A stretch of 64,000 bases of DNA. It comes from Manduca sexta (Eukaryota; Arthropoda; Insecta; Lepidoptera; Sphingidae). The notes below the pieces were generated by a model. The model saw nothing but the letters and a program-made list of their open reading frames with translations. It searched no databases and was not told the origin of the DNA. Shown here in pieces: positions 9,640-23,729 of this stretch. The translations under genes were made by a program, and so were the position numbers. How positions within the stretch are numbered: the stretch's first letter is position 1; each line of letters starts with the position of its first letter. The stretch is from NCBI RefSeq assembly GCF_014839805.1, contig NC_051131.1, positions 5,382,913 to 5,446,912 on the forward strand, in the 5' to 3' direction.

Positions 9640-12600
9640 GCTTGTTTGGCTCAAGACCAGACGTGCACGTTGACAGTTTCTCTTCTGTCATTTGTACTGG
9701 CATAATGTATTTTCAATGAATTTAGCACGAATCATCCATCGCTGACGACCTTCAAAATGATTTACGTCTTAGCAATTACCTCTTGTTTAAAAGCATTTCA
9801 TATTACTAAAGGCGAACCACAACATTTCACAATCTAAATATATATTTAAATTTCGCTTTCTTTTATGAGTCAAAGTCTGCACAATTTTGCCAAGAAAGTG
9901 TATTGCGTAGTATAATGTTTTTATTTTCACGAATATTGGACTTCAAAATAAAACTACTTTTCAGATTTTATCGCAGCTTTTTATATTTTAATTTTCTCCT
10001 GACATTTTGTAGACTTCATGGTCACAAACAGGTTGTCCGAAAAGTCGAAGTTACAATATCTAAATTTATTTTAAAATTATACATTATTTAAATATATTTG
10101 TTATACATTTAATTAAATCGGAACCCAAAAGGGCGGCTTCCAGCCTTTAAGACACTGTAGACTTATTCTGCGTAGATGGGACCGTCAATTACGTAGTAAT
10201 TAATTATAATTGAATCTAAAGAATATATTGCCTAGCAAGAAAGTCTATCTAAACCTTTATAATGTTAATGCTATAAGTACCTAAATACTTACTACTACTA
10301 TAATACCAAAATGGCATTTTTCACACGAGAAACGACTAAAACAAAAGAAATACACGTTTTTCATGATATTTGTTTATTTAATACGTTGTATTAGACTCTT
10401 GCAAATATTTTCTAATAACCCTAAACCTGTTCTCCACTGCTCCCAAAACAATGATCGGTTAAGTTTCTCCATTATAGTTTCAATAACACAGGCGTTATTC
10501 GACAGTGTTCGTTCTAAGAATCGCGCGGCGTACAATTAAGGGCTTCCACTACCTTAGATGATCAAACAAACCGATTGAAGATCAATCGCTACGATATTAT
10601 TTGATATTAAAAATATAATTCCATTGAATTTGTGATAGCGCACCGTCAGTTCAACATTTATACATATTGTAGGGGTTGCTCGAGTCTCTGCTTACATTAA
10701 AGACTGTATTAACCTCACTTTTTTGGGAATAAAAAACTTATAAATCCAAACAATCGAACCTCCAATATCGTAACATGTCATTAATATTCTAAATGCTAAT
10801 AAAAGTTTAAATATTGGATCAATGTATTTTTAGAAGTAAACGTAGAAATACCTTAGTGGATTTGGCACAAAACTAGACCATATCTATGTTAGTATTACAT
10901 AAGTTACTTTTATCCCGATAATTTTCCGTTGAGAGAAAACATACATTCAATATTACATATATATTATATTATTACATATATATAGAATTAAGTAAGTCTG
11001 ACCAAGGTGATTTCTTTGCATTGTGCAAAGAAATCACAAAAAAGTAACTGTCAGTTTTATATTTAGTGTCGTATTTCTCGTCAACATGTTGACAACGTAT
11101 GCTCGGCGATTAAAGGATGAGCCGTTGATGCATTCAAACCACGGTTTACTTCTTTTAAAGGTGTGCATAATAGGCTATGGTAATCCCTTACTATCGACTG
11201 ACTCACTTACTCATTAGTCGGCCTTCGATTACTAAAACGATAGCCAGAATTTGCGGAAATTTATTATTTTTAGTTTGTTTACATTGGTCTAAGATCCCAG
11301 ACACACTGGCGTTTTCTTTGGTTAGCTTTGCGTAGACTGCACTGCGCGGAGCGACCTCGCTTTCATCATGCCACGATTTCTAAGCAGTGCCCACAGCGTT
11401 AGTATCGCGCAACATCCAAGCAGTTATTACGGTGAAGAGCCACGTGCAGTAAAGTATACGCAGTTTACACACAGCGCGAGTTTATTGCAGCGTTGAATAA
11501 ATCGCGACTGATTCGACCTTCGGACGCTACTCACTCGCCTTGACAAACCACGTTGAGAAAACATAAATTTCTTAGGGGCCTTACATGTCTCGTATGATCC
11601 TCATTCATAGACTTCTAAGATTTTTGTATCTATTTCAGTATATTCCAGTTACAACAATAAGAGTAATAGGTAGATATTATACTTGCAACTTATCACATAT
11701 CGATATAATACTCGTATATTTTGTTTGTTTTACATACGATTGTTAATTATTGAGAGTATTATTGTTTTATGTGAGCTGTAAACCGAAAAGTAAGCTAAAT
11801 TAGTTTAGCTTAGCTCACATAGCTGAGTAAATTACGCATAGAACATAGCTATGATTACGTTTTTAAGTAAAGAATTAACAAATTGTCTGCTTGGATGATT
11901 GTATGTTGAACGGACTGTTTGAAACTATAATCATGAAACTGTAATAAAATTTTACTTATATTTCGCCAAAGTAACTGACTTATCAACTCATCCGTATAAA
12001 TTTTGCCGTTAAGAGCTCCAGAGTATGTATACTTAGTTACTAATAACTGCAACGTTCATAACATCATACACGATAAACTATTATAATTTATGGACAAAAC
12101 TATTGTGTTAAAATAACTTGTTAGAATATGTTATAAAAAATAGATACTTCTATTCTTCTAATTTAAATGGAAATTTAGCCTTTTTTAACGTGATGAAATT
12201 GTTGATTCAAAATTAATAAATATTTTTTAGTTTACTTTATGAGGTAAAAGGTTAATGCGCATTACGATTTACCTCCACGCGACATTCTTTATAAGAATAT
12301 AATGTGTGTTATAAAAATTATAGGAGCCCATTTATTGTCTAGTCACGGACCGAAAATACGGACGGACGGACGGAAAATACCAAGCATAATATAAATGCCA
12401 TAACTAAGTATGTCGCAATACTACTAATAAATTATCTTAATGAAATTTAACATAAAAAGAAGATAAATATAGTGATCTCTCAAAACTACGAATCGATTTT
12501 CTGGTTGTACATACTACATTACTCAAGGTGATTAGATGGTTGAAGATTGCGCTAAAACAAGACGGATTTTGTTACAAAATTAACTAACCTACCAATACAA

Positions 12601-13670
12601 CTCCATCGTAGTTATTTCGAATTTAATTTAAATTAAAGTGAACGTAAATTTTTTATCTATTCGTCTATAAATTGCGTTATCGCAGACGCAAGCGCGGGTC
12701 AATGGCGCATGACGTCATGAGTACAGTAAATATAATCTTGTATTCATACGTTACGCTGATGAGACCGGTATCTGGTATGCAGAATTTAGAAGACGGCCGC
12801 ACCCAAATCGTGAGTCCGTTTCTTTAATTTAACACACGTTATGCGTTTTCGTAACGCCTCAGAATATATACACGTGAGTCACCCAATAAAAAAAACTGTA
12901 TAGGTAACTCTAATCTGTTTTATAGTACACCTAAATAGAGTCCACCCACTTAGCTTCTTGGAAATACTGAAAAATTTCAGTTACAATGTAAACGTGTGGT
13001 AAGAGATTTCCAGGTAATACGCTCGATCGCAGATTTGGCATCGGATCAAAATTTGACGGCGCGAGCTGTGTTTGTGCGGAGTATTTTTTCACACTACGTT
13101 TTAATTGAGATCTTTTTGTTAAAACAAACATAACGCACCGTTTCTTTAAAATAACTATCTTGTGTATTTATTATTGCAATAATCATTGTATGTTTTCTCT
13201 TGTAGATAGGATTGTTTTAATATTTTTTGCGGGTTTTGTAGAGTTCATCAGAACGCAATGCTAGCTGTTGAATTAGGTTTCCCAGAAAATTAGCCTAAGA
13301 CGAGCTCCGAATATAAATTATCGACTAAAATAGACCCTGACTTTATTTCGTAGAAATCTACTTTACATTGGGACTTATATTGAAGTTAAAACATTTAACA
13401 AAAATAAAAATTAGTCATTTAGATTTTGAAAAGATTGCGACCGGTAACTTGGACAATAACTGATTTATGAAATAAATAATTTATTAACACAGAAGTTTCA
13501 TGTCCGAATAACTGCTTATCCGTTATTACGTTTATTTTTTTTTAAATATTAGGGCCAGCAAATTAATCATATTATCTTTAATTAATAATAACGTCTTTCC
13601 TTTTATTATATACCATTATTGCTTATTTTAACGGTACGTGGGGCTTAACAGTATATGATGAGTAGACCAC
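9640..13670. other. Repeat-poor intron-like stretch
   Basis: No exon recognised. Two less AT-rich spots stand out: 11330-11550, with a CACGTG E-box near 11441, and 12675-12720, with a perfect CRE (listed). A short GGAC tandem (ggacggacggacgg) is at about 12360. An imperfect inverted repeat (gtgagct ... agctcac) surrounds 11770-11820. Confidence 0.4.
12710..12717. promoter_or_regulatory. Perfect CRE-like palindrome TGACGTCA
   Basis: A full consensus CREB/ATF site in a 45-bp GC-richer patch (12680-12720) within AT-rich intron. Known binding specificity supports the name; function here is inferred. Confidence 0.3.
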
Positions 13671-13671
13671 A

Positions 13672-13780
13672 GCATCAGAGGCGGTTTTGGGGAGAGGCGA
13701 ACTGGGCAACCACCGGGGCCGTTCGTGGTTTATTTTTGCTTTCGCCTAGGTCCTCGCGTTTCGGGCCCCCACTGCACACG
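13672..13780. repeat. Possible DNA-transposon end fragment
   Basis: A GC-rich block starting cagaggcggttttgggg and running through 'ccaccggggccgttcg' to 'tcgggcccccactgcacac' resembles terminal segments of hAT-like elements that begin with CAGAGGCGG. There is no second end in view and no coding. Assignment is from memory of the motif and is tentative. Confidence 0.3.
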
Positions 13781-13986
13781 ATATACATATTATAGTATAT
13801 GTTTATAGTTTTCCATACTTAATGATACTATATTATAAACCACTAGAGCTGTACAATTAGTGTTATCTCAAGCGGTAAAATCAATACATATTATGTTTTC
13901 CTGTGTTTTCGAACTTAAAGTATCTAGTAGTAACAACTTCCACTATTGCAACAACTTCCATCAATTCATACAATCCAAATCGATCC

Positions 13987-14163
13987 AGGAGCCTTATTCT
14001 CTATGACAGTGTGAACCCGTAACCTGGTCGTGTTACGTTATCTTTGTGAAATTTGCGTGGAATGGTATTCTATGTGTCAATTACTAATGTGTTAACCGCG
14101 ACTCAGTGCGTTACGTGCTTACACACTATCAAAACAACGTCTGGCATAGAGAATAAGGCTCCT
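13987..14163. mobile_element. MITE with 19-bp TIRs
   Basis: The left end 13987-14005 (aggagccttattctctatg) is the exact reverse complement of 14145-14163. The 177-bp element is non-coding; its interior also shows partial self-complementarity around 'gtgtgaacccgtaac' and 'gttacgtgctt'. No obvious target duplication. Confidence 0.85.
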
Positions 14164-14794
14164 GTAAATCTGAACCAAATCAAGAATCGATATTGATAAA
14201 TAATAAACAAACTAGTCGGTTCTTAAAATAAGCGTCTTGGTATTTGACTTTGAACAACGAGTATACTACTTATATTGAGTGTATAGAAACTAGAGATATT
14301 ATAGTTGGGTTGTTATCGCGTTAATACATGTTCAGAGAGACGACACAAGCTGTTACCATGTGGATATTGTTTTATTTTATAATGAAAATGCCACTAAAAA
14401 TGTTTTATTTGCAACCATCTATTAGATAGACAAGAGGAACATTTTAGTAATTTAAAATTTGCAAAACGACCAAAAATGTTTTTGTTAAAGAAATATTCCA
14501 TTCCCGCCCGTAACTCTTAAATGTATGGAACGAATGTTCAAGGGCCTTTGCTTGGGGAGGGCCTTAAGTTTAATAAGTGTAACCTCGATATCTACATAAT
14601 ATTGTTTTGCGTGCGTAGCACGACTATCGCGTTGAGGTCTCGGGTTGAATTGCCTGGGTCAGGAAAAGGGAAAAAAGAGAAAGGGCAAAAGGAAGGGAGA
14701 AAAATGTGGCCGGTAAATGGCAATAAGCCCGCTCCCTACTACATAGGACTTAACATAGCTGGCGAAATGTATGTGTTACGCCCGTGACTACCCC

Positions 14795-14922
14795 TATCTC
14801 TACACGTCAAATTTTATCAAAATCCATTCAGCGGTGTCTTCGGTAAAAACGGAAATGTATACTTCTAACAAACACCCAAACATTTTCACAAGCTAGCGCA
14901 TTTATAATATTATTATGATTTT
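14795..14922 (-). mobile_element. Helitron-like 5' end fragment, family H2
   Basis: On the minus strand it reads 'tataaatgcgctagcttgtg' and continues to 'aaaaccg..gaatggattttgat', the same order as the element at 30887-31153 (minus). The 3' portion is missing. Confidence 0.5.
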
Positions 14923-15115
14923 GATGTTATCACTGGGTCGTTGTTAACTGTAAATGAGAACATAACATTATTACTAATGGATATTTCTATAGTTTTTCTC
15001 GATAACAGCATCAACCATGTTTTTATCGGTTATTGTATAAATATATAAATATTTTATAAGCCTGCATTATCTTCAAATTTTCAATTCGAAATCCGTCAAT
15101 TCTTATCTAACCATA

Positions 15116-15345
15116 TCCTTCTAATATTATAAATGTGAAAGTTTGTGAGGATGGATGTATGTATGTATGTTTGTTCTTCTTTCAAAAACTACTGAACGGA
15201 TTTGGAAGAAAATGTATAGTAATATTGGTTATACACCAGAATAACACATGGGCTACAATTTATAATGATTTTGTGTAATTTAGTCATAATACGTAAGTCG
15301 TAAAAAAATTATCCCCGAAAGCTCCTTCACGCGAGCAAAACCTAG
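15116..15345 (+). mobile_element. Short non-autonomous Helitron, family H2
   Basis: Starts TCCTTCTAATATTATAAATG and ends 'cgcgagcaaaacCTAG', with A on the left and T on the right as expected for Helitron insertion into AT. The interior has the usual lepidopteran pattern (gtgaaagtttgtgaggatgg, actactgaacggatttgg). It holds a short tandem (tgta/tgtt)n. Confidence 0.8.
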
Positions 15346-15349
15346 TAAT

Positions 15350-17680
15350 TTATAAGGTTAAAACGTGTTACTCCAATGTTTACTATACAGATCGGGCCCG
15401 ACCCACGCATTTTACCAAAAACGAAAACAAAATATTGCCATAAAATTGTCACCGGTTGCTGAATAAGCAGGCAAACTCGTACAACTTTAGCGCTGTGTAG
15501 AATATTTATCGTATTGAAATATCGCAAATATTTATAGCATACAGTGTTGCCAGGTTATCGACTATCCAAATATTACTTTAGCAAGATTATACATTGCATT
15601 TAATATATCGGATAACGATCGCGGTACTGGGAATGCAATTTGTAATTCAACTTTTAAGTATTGGGAGACTGTTTATGGACTCGTGTTTCCCATGAAGTAA
15701 ACAATTTGTTCATTCCAATATTTATACAAATAAAATATTTTCCTTTTTATGGATTAAACTTACGCTAATTTGGTTTCAAATTTCGAAAAATCTTGGATTA
15801 TATCCACAAAAGGTGAACGGATAGTGCTTTTGATATACTAGCACCTGATATTTTATGCTATGGAAATAGGGTGGTACACATGCGGTTTTTGTTGCAAATC
15901 TACTCTTCAGTTTGATCGTAGATATGGTTTAGAAATGTATTATGTATACCTTACTAGCTATTCATTTCAGACATTCGTCTCTTATAAAAAGGATATGAGG
16001 ATCCGCATTAGAATTACTTTTGTGATCCGCAATTATATCAATTGAGTCTAGGTATTGAGGAATAATGTCCATCACAGTTCTTTATAACCGCGATAAGAGT
16101 AGATCTGAGTGTACAGTCAGTACTGTTGAGTACATTTATAAATAAATATTCGAGTAGAAGTAAATATTATCGGAGAGTACGTTGAATGAGACCTGTTAAA
16201 CGAATGTTGGATAACTAATGGAGGTTTGTGAAGTAGTGCTTCTTGTTCCATTTTCTCTTATCCAATGTGAGGTCGGCGCAGTACTTTCAAACATTTACCA
16301 AGGGTTTTAGATTGTTTTTATGACTGATTGTATGCCTAACATCAACCCATTTGGGAGATCTGGGCCTAAAAATGGTGTTGGATAAGCCCATAATTTGTAA
16401 TCTGGCCAGATATGCGAACTCGGGACCTTTCAGTCCGTATGTACATTGCTAAATTAAGGAAATATAGTATTTGAGTACGAGTATAGAATTTTATGAATAC
16501 TCAATAAAATAAAACCTCGTAAAGCGAGATAAAAATTCCTTCCACATGACCGCACGCTTAATTAGCATTAGCGATTATGCAGGCAACGTGTTTGACACTC
16601 ATTATACGTAATAATAATAAAACAGTGATCTCAGCTCGGCCGTATAGTTCGTACATTATCCGCTATTACGTATGCAATACAATGGATGTTACTTGAAATG
16701 TTGCCAATGTCGAAAATAATTGAGTAAAAAAAATATTAAAACAGATAAATCGTAATGATTGATCTTTTAGAATTTTCATGGAATAAATTTTGTTTGAAAT
16801 TATTATAGTACAAACATCATATTTGTTAGAAGATGAAGTTTACGCGTAGAAGTGTCATTAAGTATCAGACGCAAAGACGCCTCAGGGCACACGTAAACTC
16901 AATGATTTCGTAAATTTTACATAATATCAAATCTCTTGTTGGTCAATTCAAGTGTCAAGAAAATGGGGAAAAGGAAAGATTTGAGTAGGTATCCTAATGA
17001 TTAATACAAAACCTTCTTAGTCTTAAATTGTTAAATCCACTAAAAAGGACTTTAATTCGTAGATTGGGAAAAGCATTATAGCTAACAGCAATAAATTAAA
17101 AATTATATTTACAAATAATCAAACGTATTAAGCTTTCTGATCGCGGTTTCCTTCTATAATAGACTTAGGACAAACTTTTAGTAATTGTACACTAGCTATT
17201 AAAATCGACACCGGAATTAATGCATCATTTCAAGAAGATATAGAACAAATTACGTACAATTCCCATTCATGACTCAACTCCACTTATTTATAGGAGCCTG
17301 GTTCAAATAGGTTACAGATAACATTGAGTTACCGCCTACGATGGCTGGCGAAATATCTGAATTCTAAAACGCATATAGAAAATGCGTAACCTCTTATAAT
17401 TGCAATTAAAAGCACTTCTACGTTTAGATTATATCTATATCCGACATCCTTTATTCAAATTATTTGAGTACTTACTGGTAAAAATAGAAATGAATTTCAT
17501 GTTTTATTATCATTGCAATATAAAATTGATAGCAGACATTGTCATTTTTAAAAAGTAATGAACTTTTATAATATCAATAGTTAATTTATAATACAATATA
17601 ATATGTATGAATAAACATAATCGTTATTAATCCCTATCTTTCAAAACTCTATCTATCAAAGATCTCAAACACATACTCAC
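15350..17680. other. Intron-like stretch without recognised genes
   Basis: AT-rich throughout; no exon, TIR pair or SINE recognised. Confidence 0.4.
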
Positions 17681-17681
17681 G

Positions 17682-17912
17682 TCTTTTATGCCCGAATTGG
17701 TAGGCAGGGGTGGTGGTGGAGGTGGTGTTGGTGTGAACTAGTGCACCCACTTTACGCCGTACGTATTCCGTCCTATGACGTGATAGGGGCGAGCCTTATC
17801 AGTCACAAATTCCAGTCTCGGAACATATTCCAGACTAAGTACAAAAACCCAATATAAAATTTGCTTATCCCGGGGATAGTACAACTAGGCCGCCGAAACA
17901 GACAGTCTATCA
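17682..17912 (-). repeat. tRNA-derived SINE, family C (degenerate)
   Basis: On the plus strand it follows the same order as 22534-22775: 'cttttat.cc', 'ggtaggcag', 'gtgcaccca.ttt', 'gtattc.gtc', 'gtgatag', 'cgagcc', 'acaaattccag', 'ccaatat'. The tRNA-like head near 17890-17912 is eroded. A GGTGGT-type simple repeat (17709-17731) has expanded inside it. Confidence 0.65.
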
Positions 17913-18767
17913 AAGGTCTCGTTTGGCGTTACGTTCTATATGTTTTTGCTCGTTTGCTCATGCGATAATCCTCTTAAGTTATAATAAATTATTTTTGTAG
18001 ATAATAAATTACAGATCTCAGTTAACATACTTAATCGATGGAATGCCAATTTTGTTTTGGTAGATCATTACCCTAATTCTGACAAAATTAAAATGTTCTT
18101 ATAACATAAATATACATTTTTCTTTGTTTCCTTGAGCAGCTATATTGTAATGTTAGTTAAAACAGATGCCATTATAATACAAAAAACTATATTGACTTTA
18201 TTTAACAAATCTACTAAATTATCTTCCAAACCATTCACTTTCTGAATTGCTTTCCTCTAAATGCATAAGAACGAATGAAATTCTAGTTTCATCATTTTCA
18301 AACCTAATTTGCAACCAAATGGCAATTATTAATTTGCATTTATATCAGCTCATTCATTGCCAAGAAATTTTATTTTCTATCTAACTAATAACGTATTTAA
18401 ATAATCTAAAGACATTTATGCTATTTGAAACAAATATATTTGTGTTTACGTGTATACACTAGTAAGTACCCTATCGTAAAAATAACGCAAAATACTTTGT
18501 TTGACGAGCAGATAATTAGTTTATTTTATGACAGCACATAACCGTGAACCGTAAAAAGGAGTATCTGATTGTTGACCTTCACAATGCAGCGAGAGTGTGG
18601 ACAGATGGAAAACAACCGCTTTTATCTTTCTAAAACAGTTGAAATCCGCAAAAAGTTGTTTTCATTGGATTTTGTTTATGCGTCATTTGTATACTATTGG
18701 GTGATGCAATATCCATTACAATCCGCAAAAATTGGTCATTCGGCTAGAATTTTGTAATTGTAAGTGG

Positions 18768-18995
18768 TAGGTTATATTTTAAAACCGCCCCGATAGCGAC
18801 CACCATGCACATTACACAAGGTGTTAAAACCCGCCATAGTGGCCCACGTAAGTGTGTCTCGTTTTGGAATCAGCCTGTATATATCCGGTTCCAACAGGCC
18901 GGCATAATTGTGTTGACTGTTAAAGGTTAATCGTTAATCGACATTCTCTTGGTCCCACTCCACTTACCATAAGGTACAGTGTGATCAATTTCCTC
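18768..18995 (+). repeat. Dispersed ~250-bp repeat, family B, copy 2
   Basis: Near full-length: begins 'taggttatattttaaaacc', contains 'acacaaggtgttaaaaccc', 'atagtggcccacgtaagtg', 'aggccggcataattgtgt' and 'ggtcccactccacttacc'. It matches the inverted copy at 53838-54070 over most of its length. Confidence 0.8.
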
Positions 18996-18999
18996 GTAA

Positions 19000-21900
19000 A
19001 AAATCGTAATTTCTACATTTTTAAACTCTATTGAATTAAAAATATCCTCTACATAGAATATGAAATTCCAGACAAACGCAGGTTTTCTTTGAGGAAATAT
19101 GAAAGTTCCTTATATAGGTTATCTACACACAGTTGGAACAATGACAACTGCCAGAGCCAAATAACATTAAACATTTGTTCATCAACATTAGGAATGTGCT
19201 ACTGAAACGACCGGCACCGTTGACCATCGATTTATTCTGGCTGTTATTTTGGTTCTTTTTTCAACACTAAGTTCAGAGTTCCTCATTGTTACTAAACTGA
19301 CTACTATGATCCGCATAGTTGGAAAATTGGACGATTACGTAGGTTCACTATAATAGAGTTGGCATCACACTTCAGCCGCACAGAGATCTTAACACTGATG
19401 GATAAGCAACACATTGGCACCCCTTTATCGCTGTCAAAATATGTTCCAAAAAATATCAGACTGAATAATATGCCAAGCTGAACCACGCCAACCAGAGTGC
19501 TAAGATTATATAGAGCGGACTTTGGGAAAATTGTCATACAAAAAATTGCGCTATGGTTACTCGATTTACCGTGAAATAGCAAACATCAATGTAAAATACT
19601 ACATATTTTTTCCATATCATGATTTGCACGTTTTTAATGCGAATTTGTGTAAATATATTATTTTTGTATTCATATCTAAGGCGCTGTGACATCTTATCAT
19701 AGACGTTTCAAATAAGACAGCGACATCACCAATTGGTAATAACTTTTGGTGCAAAAATCTCATGTCTGGTCTATAACTAACTATATAGTTTAATGTCTTT
19801 GATTCCAACCAATATTTGTATAGTTGACGTTCTATTTAAAGTGGTATTACACGTCAAGGCGACAAAATGTTTACATAGAGTGACCACGACCTGACATTTC
19901 GGACCTGATCCGCTAAATTGTATAAGCCTTAAGTCCACGGTTACCAAATTTGGAACGGTCAATCACTTACGACACAATTTTAATTGGAAACAATATTACA
20001 TGACCATATTGAAACCTTTGTGGTGTTAACGCGTAGACTGACCTGACGATCAGTTAACGAGTTGACATTTCACTCCTTGATGCGTGTGGTCTTAACAACA
20101 AAGTGGCTAAAATTAATGGGGTTGCCACTGACACAATAATAACCGCGAGGTCGTTATTGAAGAGGATGTTTATTAACTGTGTCAATCTTATTTAAAACTT
20201 TGTGTACGTTAGAATTAGTTGCTGTACACATAATCTGCTCGCTGTCTTTATAATGTCAATTTTTTATCTGCAACTTATAAATTGTGGAGATTTGTAATAC
20301 TCCATTAAATAATTACATGACTGTTCACTTAAATACAATAAAAATAGCAATTCAATATTGAAATAAAACTATTTTTTCGGACCTCTATTCTATAAATCCG
20401 TAAAAATAATTTTGTTTTAACTACATTCGCGAAAACATAAGAAATCATTAAGCAATTCAATATATTACTTAAGCGAATGCAACGTGGTTCTGGGAGACTC
20501 AGTAGTGTACTACATTTACGCAATCACGAAGCCATTACTTGTTCTCGAAAGTATCACCTCCCTTTAAACTACAATAGACGTCAACGCTAAGTCCATAAAG
20601 GTATAATTTATGAAGACTGCAGAGTAGGAACAGTGCTAATAAAAACATTTACTCTTCAGAATTCATAGCTTCCAGTTGGTAAGTACATCCGTGCTCTCAG
20701 ACGGCCATTTCCCTGTTAATATTATCTGTTATTAACAGCTCTTCGCGGTGTTATGTGACGAAATCGTGGTTATGCGTCTGTATTTATAAGTATATAGAAT
20801 ATGAAATGTATATTAAAATATACGAATTAATGCTTTAAATAATAGTTATAATATAATTTTAGGCACGAGGCTTCTTTAGTGATAACGTGGGTTAGGCCTT
20901 TCGTCCATTTTATTGATTAGACGTTGCATATATATAGAAAAAACTTTACCAACAAAATATTATTTACAAAACTATGAAATTAAACGCAATACAGTGAACT
21001 TGTCTCGTTGTCACAATATAAATAGCTAAAGTAATGTGGAGTACAGACTCAAATGGATTAAATCTGGTATGTCCGCCTATTTATCCGACAATTTTTATTA
21101 AGTGCCCTGCCAATTTGTTTCATAAAATGGCTAAGTATCCTGCCTCCGACGTTATCTGAATTATCACTTGTGACAATTGTAATAATATAATTTTGGTAAT
21201 TTTGTAATTCGTCGGTGAATTTACCAATTATAGAAAGATAAAGAATTATAGTCGTAAAAAAAACTAGAATTTTTTAAGCTTATTGTTCCATTTATTAATC
21301 ATTTGAGTCCATTTTGATCGATTAGATTAGAATTATAGTTTAAATATAGAATACAGTTCAACGGTTTTTAACGGGTACCTACCTGTCGACAAAAACTAGA
21401 GTCGGTACAGATAAGTGGAAAAGTATCTTTACAAAGATCGTTGCCCCGGTGACGGACGGTAAACGGATATAGTGCGCTGTGTAAAGCTATGTATGTACAA
21501 AGATTCTGTCGCAAGTTGACGGTATCATGTTTCTTCTTTATTCAATTTCCCAGTGCCCGCGCAAGAGTGACATGTCCGCTTTGCGTGCGCGTGGGCATTC
21601 ACCGAGTTACGACTTACGAACCCGATTGGATGGTGGCACGTGCCGACCTCAATAACATTATGTAAATGTTTAAGCCTCTTTACACTTCACTTTTTGAGGT
21701 AGGAAAGTATTGTTAACGGCACTTGGTTACTCTGTTCGACCTCATTATAGACTACTTTATCGGCTAATTAAACGTATAAATAAATTTATATTTTATAAAC
21801 AAGAAAACAGACTAGACTTCGGTTTGCCATTATCAGTCTTATTTATAAACTTTAGCGTTAAGAGGTGATTAAGAATAGCTTAAAAAACATCACCGATTTC

Positions 21901-22530
21901 CTAGTTTAAACCTTATTAAGACGCAGATGGCGGATTTTGACTTAAGTACAGCTGATCAAGTAAATTTGAGTTTTATCTAAGCATAGCTTTGCGTTTTTTT
22001 TATAAGTTAGACTGTATATGTTTGCTATTTTTTAATAACACATTAGTGAAAATTAACGTAAAAAAAGCGCAAACCTTCGTATAATGTTTTAGCAAAATAC
22101 CATGATTTGGTTACCAGTTCTAACATCTAGGGGCTTAGTCATCGGTCAGCGCCTCTCGGGAATATTGTTATACCGTACCGCGAATTATTTGCGCTGAAAT
22201 ATTCGTCAGGCGTAACTAACATGAAAATCCTGTTTTGCGTGTAAATATATATTCCTGCATGTAATAAGTAAATATCATAAAAAACCACATGCATTGTATA
22301 AGTGAACAAATAATACCTTATTTTCAAATTTTGTGCCTGTTACTTATTTGGGATTAATACCATTTTGGATAAAAAGCTATGTTTTTAAACAATACTTACA
22401 ACTTGTGAGTATGGGATCAATTATAATTTGTCTTTTAAGTAATATATATTTCAATTAATGTGAATACTATAGCATATCCGCAGTATTATGTTTAAATCTC
22501 AATGCTAGTATTTTAATTTTAGTAATACAC
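19000..22530. other. Intron-like stretch without recognised genes
   Basis: Short hydrophobic frames occur (for example 19304-19582 minus) but have no splice or family support. A less AT-rich patch at 21410-21660 contains a CACGTG near 21640 and could be regulatory. Confidence 0.35.
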
Positions 22531-22533
22531 ACA

Positions 22534-22775
22534 GGCCTTTTATCCCCGCAGGGGTAGGCAGAAGCGAAACTGGTGCACCCAGTTTTCACCGTGCGTATTC
22601 AGTCTCATGGTGTGATAGAGAGCGAGCCTATCGCCATATTGGCATAAATTTGAGACTCCAAGCTGATACTGAGTAGGAAAATCCAATATCGCTTTGCCCG
22701 ACCTAGATTTCGAACCCGAGACCTTAGCACTGCAATGGTTCCATAATACAATCCGCAACCAAAGCAGCAATTCAA
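22534..22775 (-). repeat. tRNA-derived SINE, family C
   Basis: A well-preserved copy. On the minus strand it has an RNA polymerase III box-B-like motif ('gggttcgaaatctag', near 22709-22725) close to the head, then body blocks ending in 'ctgcctacccctgcgggga' and 'taaaaggcc'. Such tRNA-headed SINEs are common in Lepidoptera. Confidence 0.75.
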
Positions 22776-22870
22776 TATTTAGGTATAGGTATTATTTATT
22801 TTTAATTTTAACGCACGAGAAATACAAAGTACATACTTATATAATTTAGCAAAATAATATATTTTTATAT

Positions 22871-22960
22871 ACTAATTGTTGCTTGCGGCTTCGCTTCTGT
22901 GAAAAGCCTTCCATGATACAAATTCTCGGATAAACTATACCTTAAATGCCCACGATGGAC
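22871..22960 (-). mobile_element. Degenerate Helitron-like 3' end
   Basis: 'actaattgttgcttgcggct' followed by 'tcgcttctgtg' resembles the minus-strand 3' end at 30887 (ctagatgttgctcgggactt). The CTAG itself is mutated to CTAA. Confidence 0.35.
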
Positions 22961-23492
22961 TTTTATGATTTCGAACATGAAAAAGTTAAAGAAAATATTT
23001 TAATCCAAATTTATGAGTGACTATACCAAGTGACCTTTAGTATTGCCATTACGTCAAATATTCTCATAACTGCATAACCCGATCATTGTATACGAAGCTA
23101 AGAAAGCAACAATGTTACTGTAAATCTGATTAAGACGTACCTACGTAGACAATGCGTTCTTTGTTGCTCCATGGCGCCGGTCAGCCTTTAAACGTCGCTG
23201 GCAATCGTTGGCTAACTGTTTATTGAAAGTAGTAAAACCAAGCAGTCGTAAAATGTTAATTGTGTCCACCAGATTATTAGTTCACGGAAATTACATTTGC
23301 ATTTAAGAATCACAGCAATTGAATATTGATTTTGTTGTCTATTTTTTGTGAGGTTAATCTATTAAGTTACTTGCAATTATAATTGAATTTTTAATTCAAA
23401 TTGAAGGGATAAAAGGGTACGGTAGCGGATTATTGGACCCACCAACGCAGTTTTTGGAACTGTAGGACTGCTAAATTGGATAATTCATAGAA

Positions 23493-23725
23493 GGGGTCGT
23501 CTATTAATCACGTGATATTTTTAGTGACTTTTTAACCCCTGGTGATGTGGTGAGGTTTAAGACTACCCCTGCCTATTGAAATTTTGTAGATCAAGTCGAG
23601 TCATTAACGAAAAATAAATACACGTGATATCTCATTACCACCCCACCCCTTCTTGTGATATTTCGTGATTTTATTTCCGGACCCCTCCCCCCATTTCGAG
23701 CCTCACGTGATTAATGGACGACCCC
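23493..23725. mobile_element. 233-bp MITE with 23-bp TIRs
   Basis: Ends 23493-23515 (ggggtcgtctattaatcacg...) and 23703-23725 are reverse complements with one mismatch. The interior is non-coding with C-rich blocks near 23640 and 23690. This TIR type is a known common insect MITE pattern; the transposase family is not assigned here. Confidence 0.9.
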
Positions 23726-23729
23726 AACA

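Noticed and set aside
14521..14787. 88-codon plus-strand frame with a Lys/Gly-rich stretch
   Set aside because: Considered as an exon, but it has no splice context and stops short of a Helitron-like fragment; the Lys-rich part is purine-rich low complexity.
19304..19582. 92-codon minus-strand frame with a hydrophobic segment
   Set aside because: Considered as a chemoreceptor remnant, but no family signature or splice sites could be seen.
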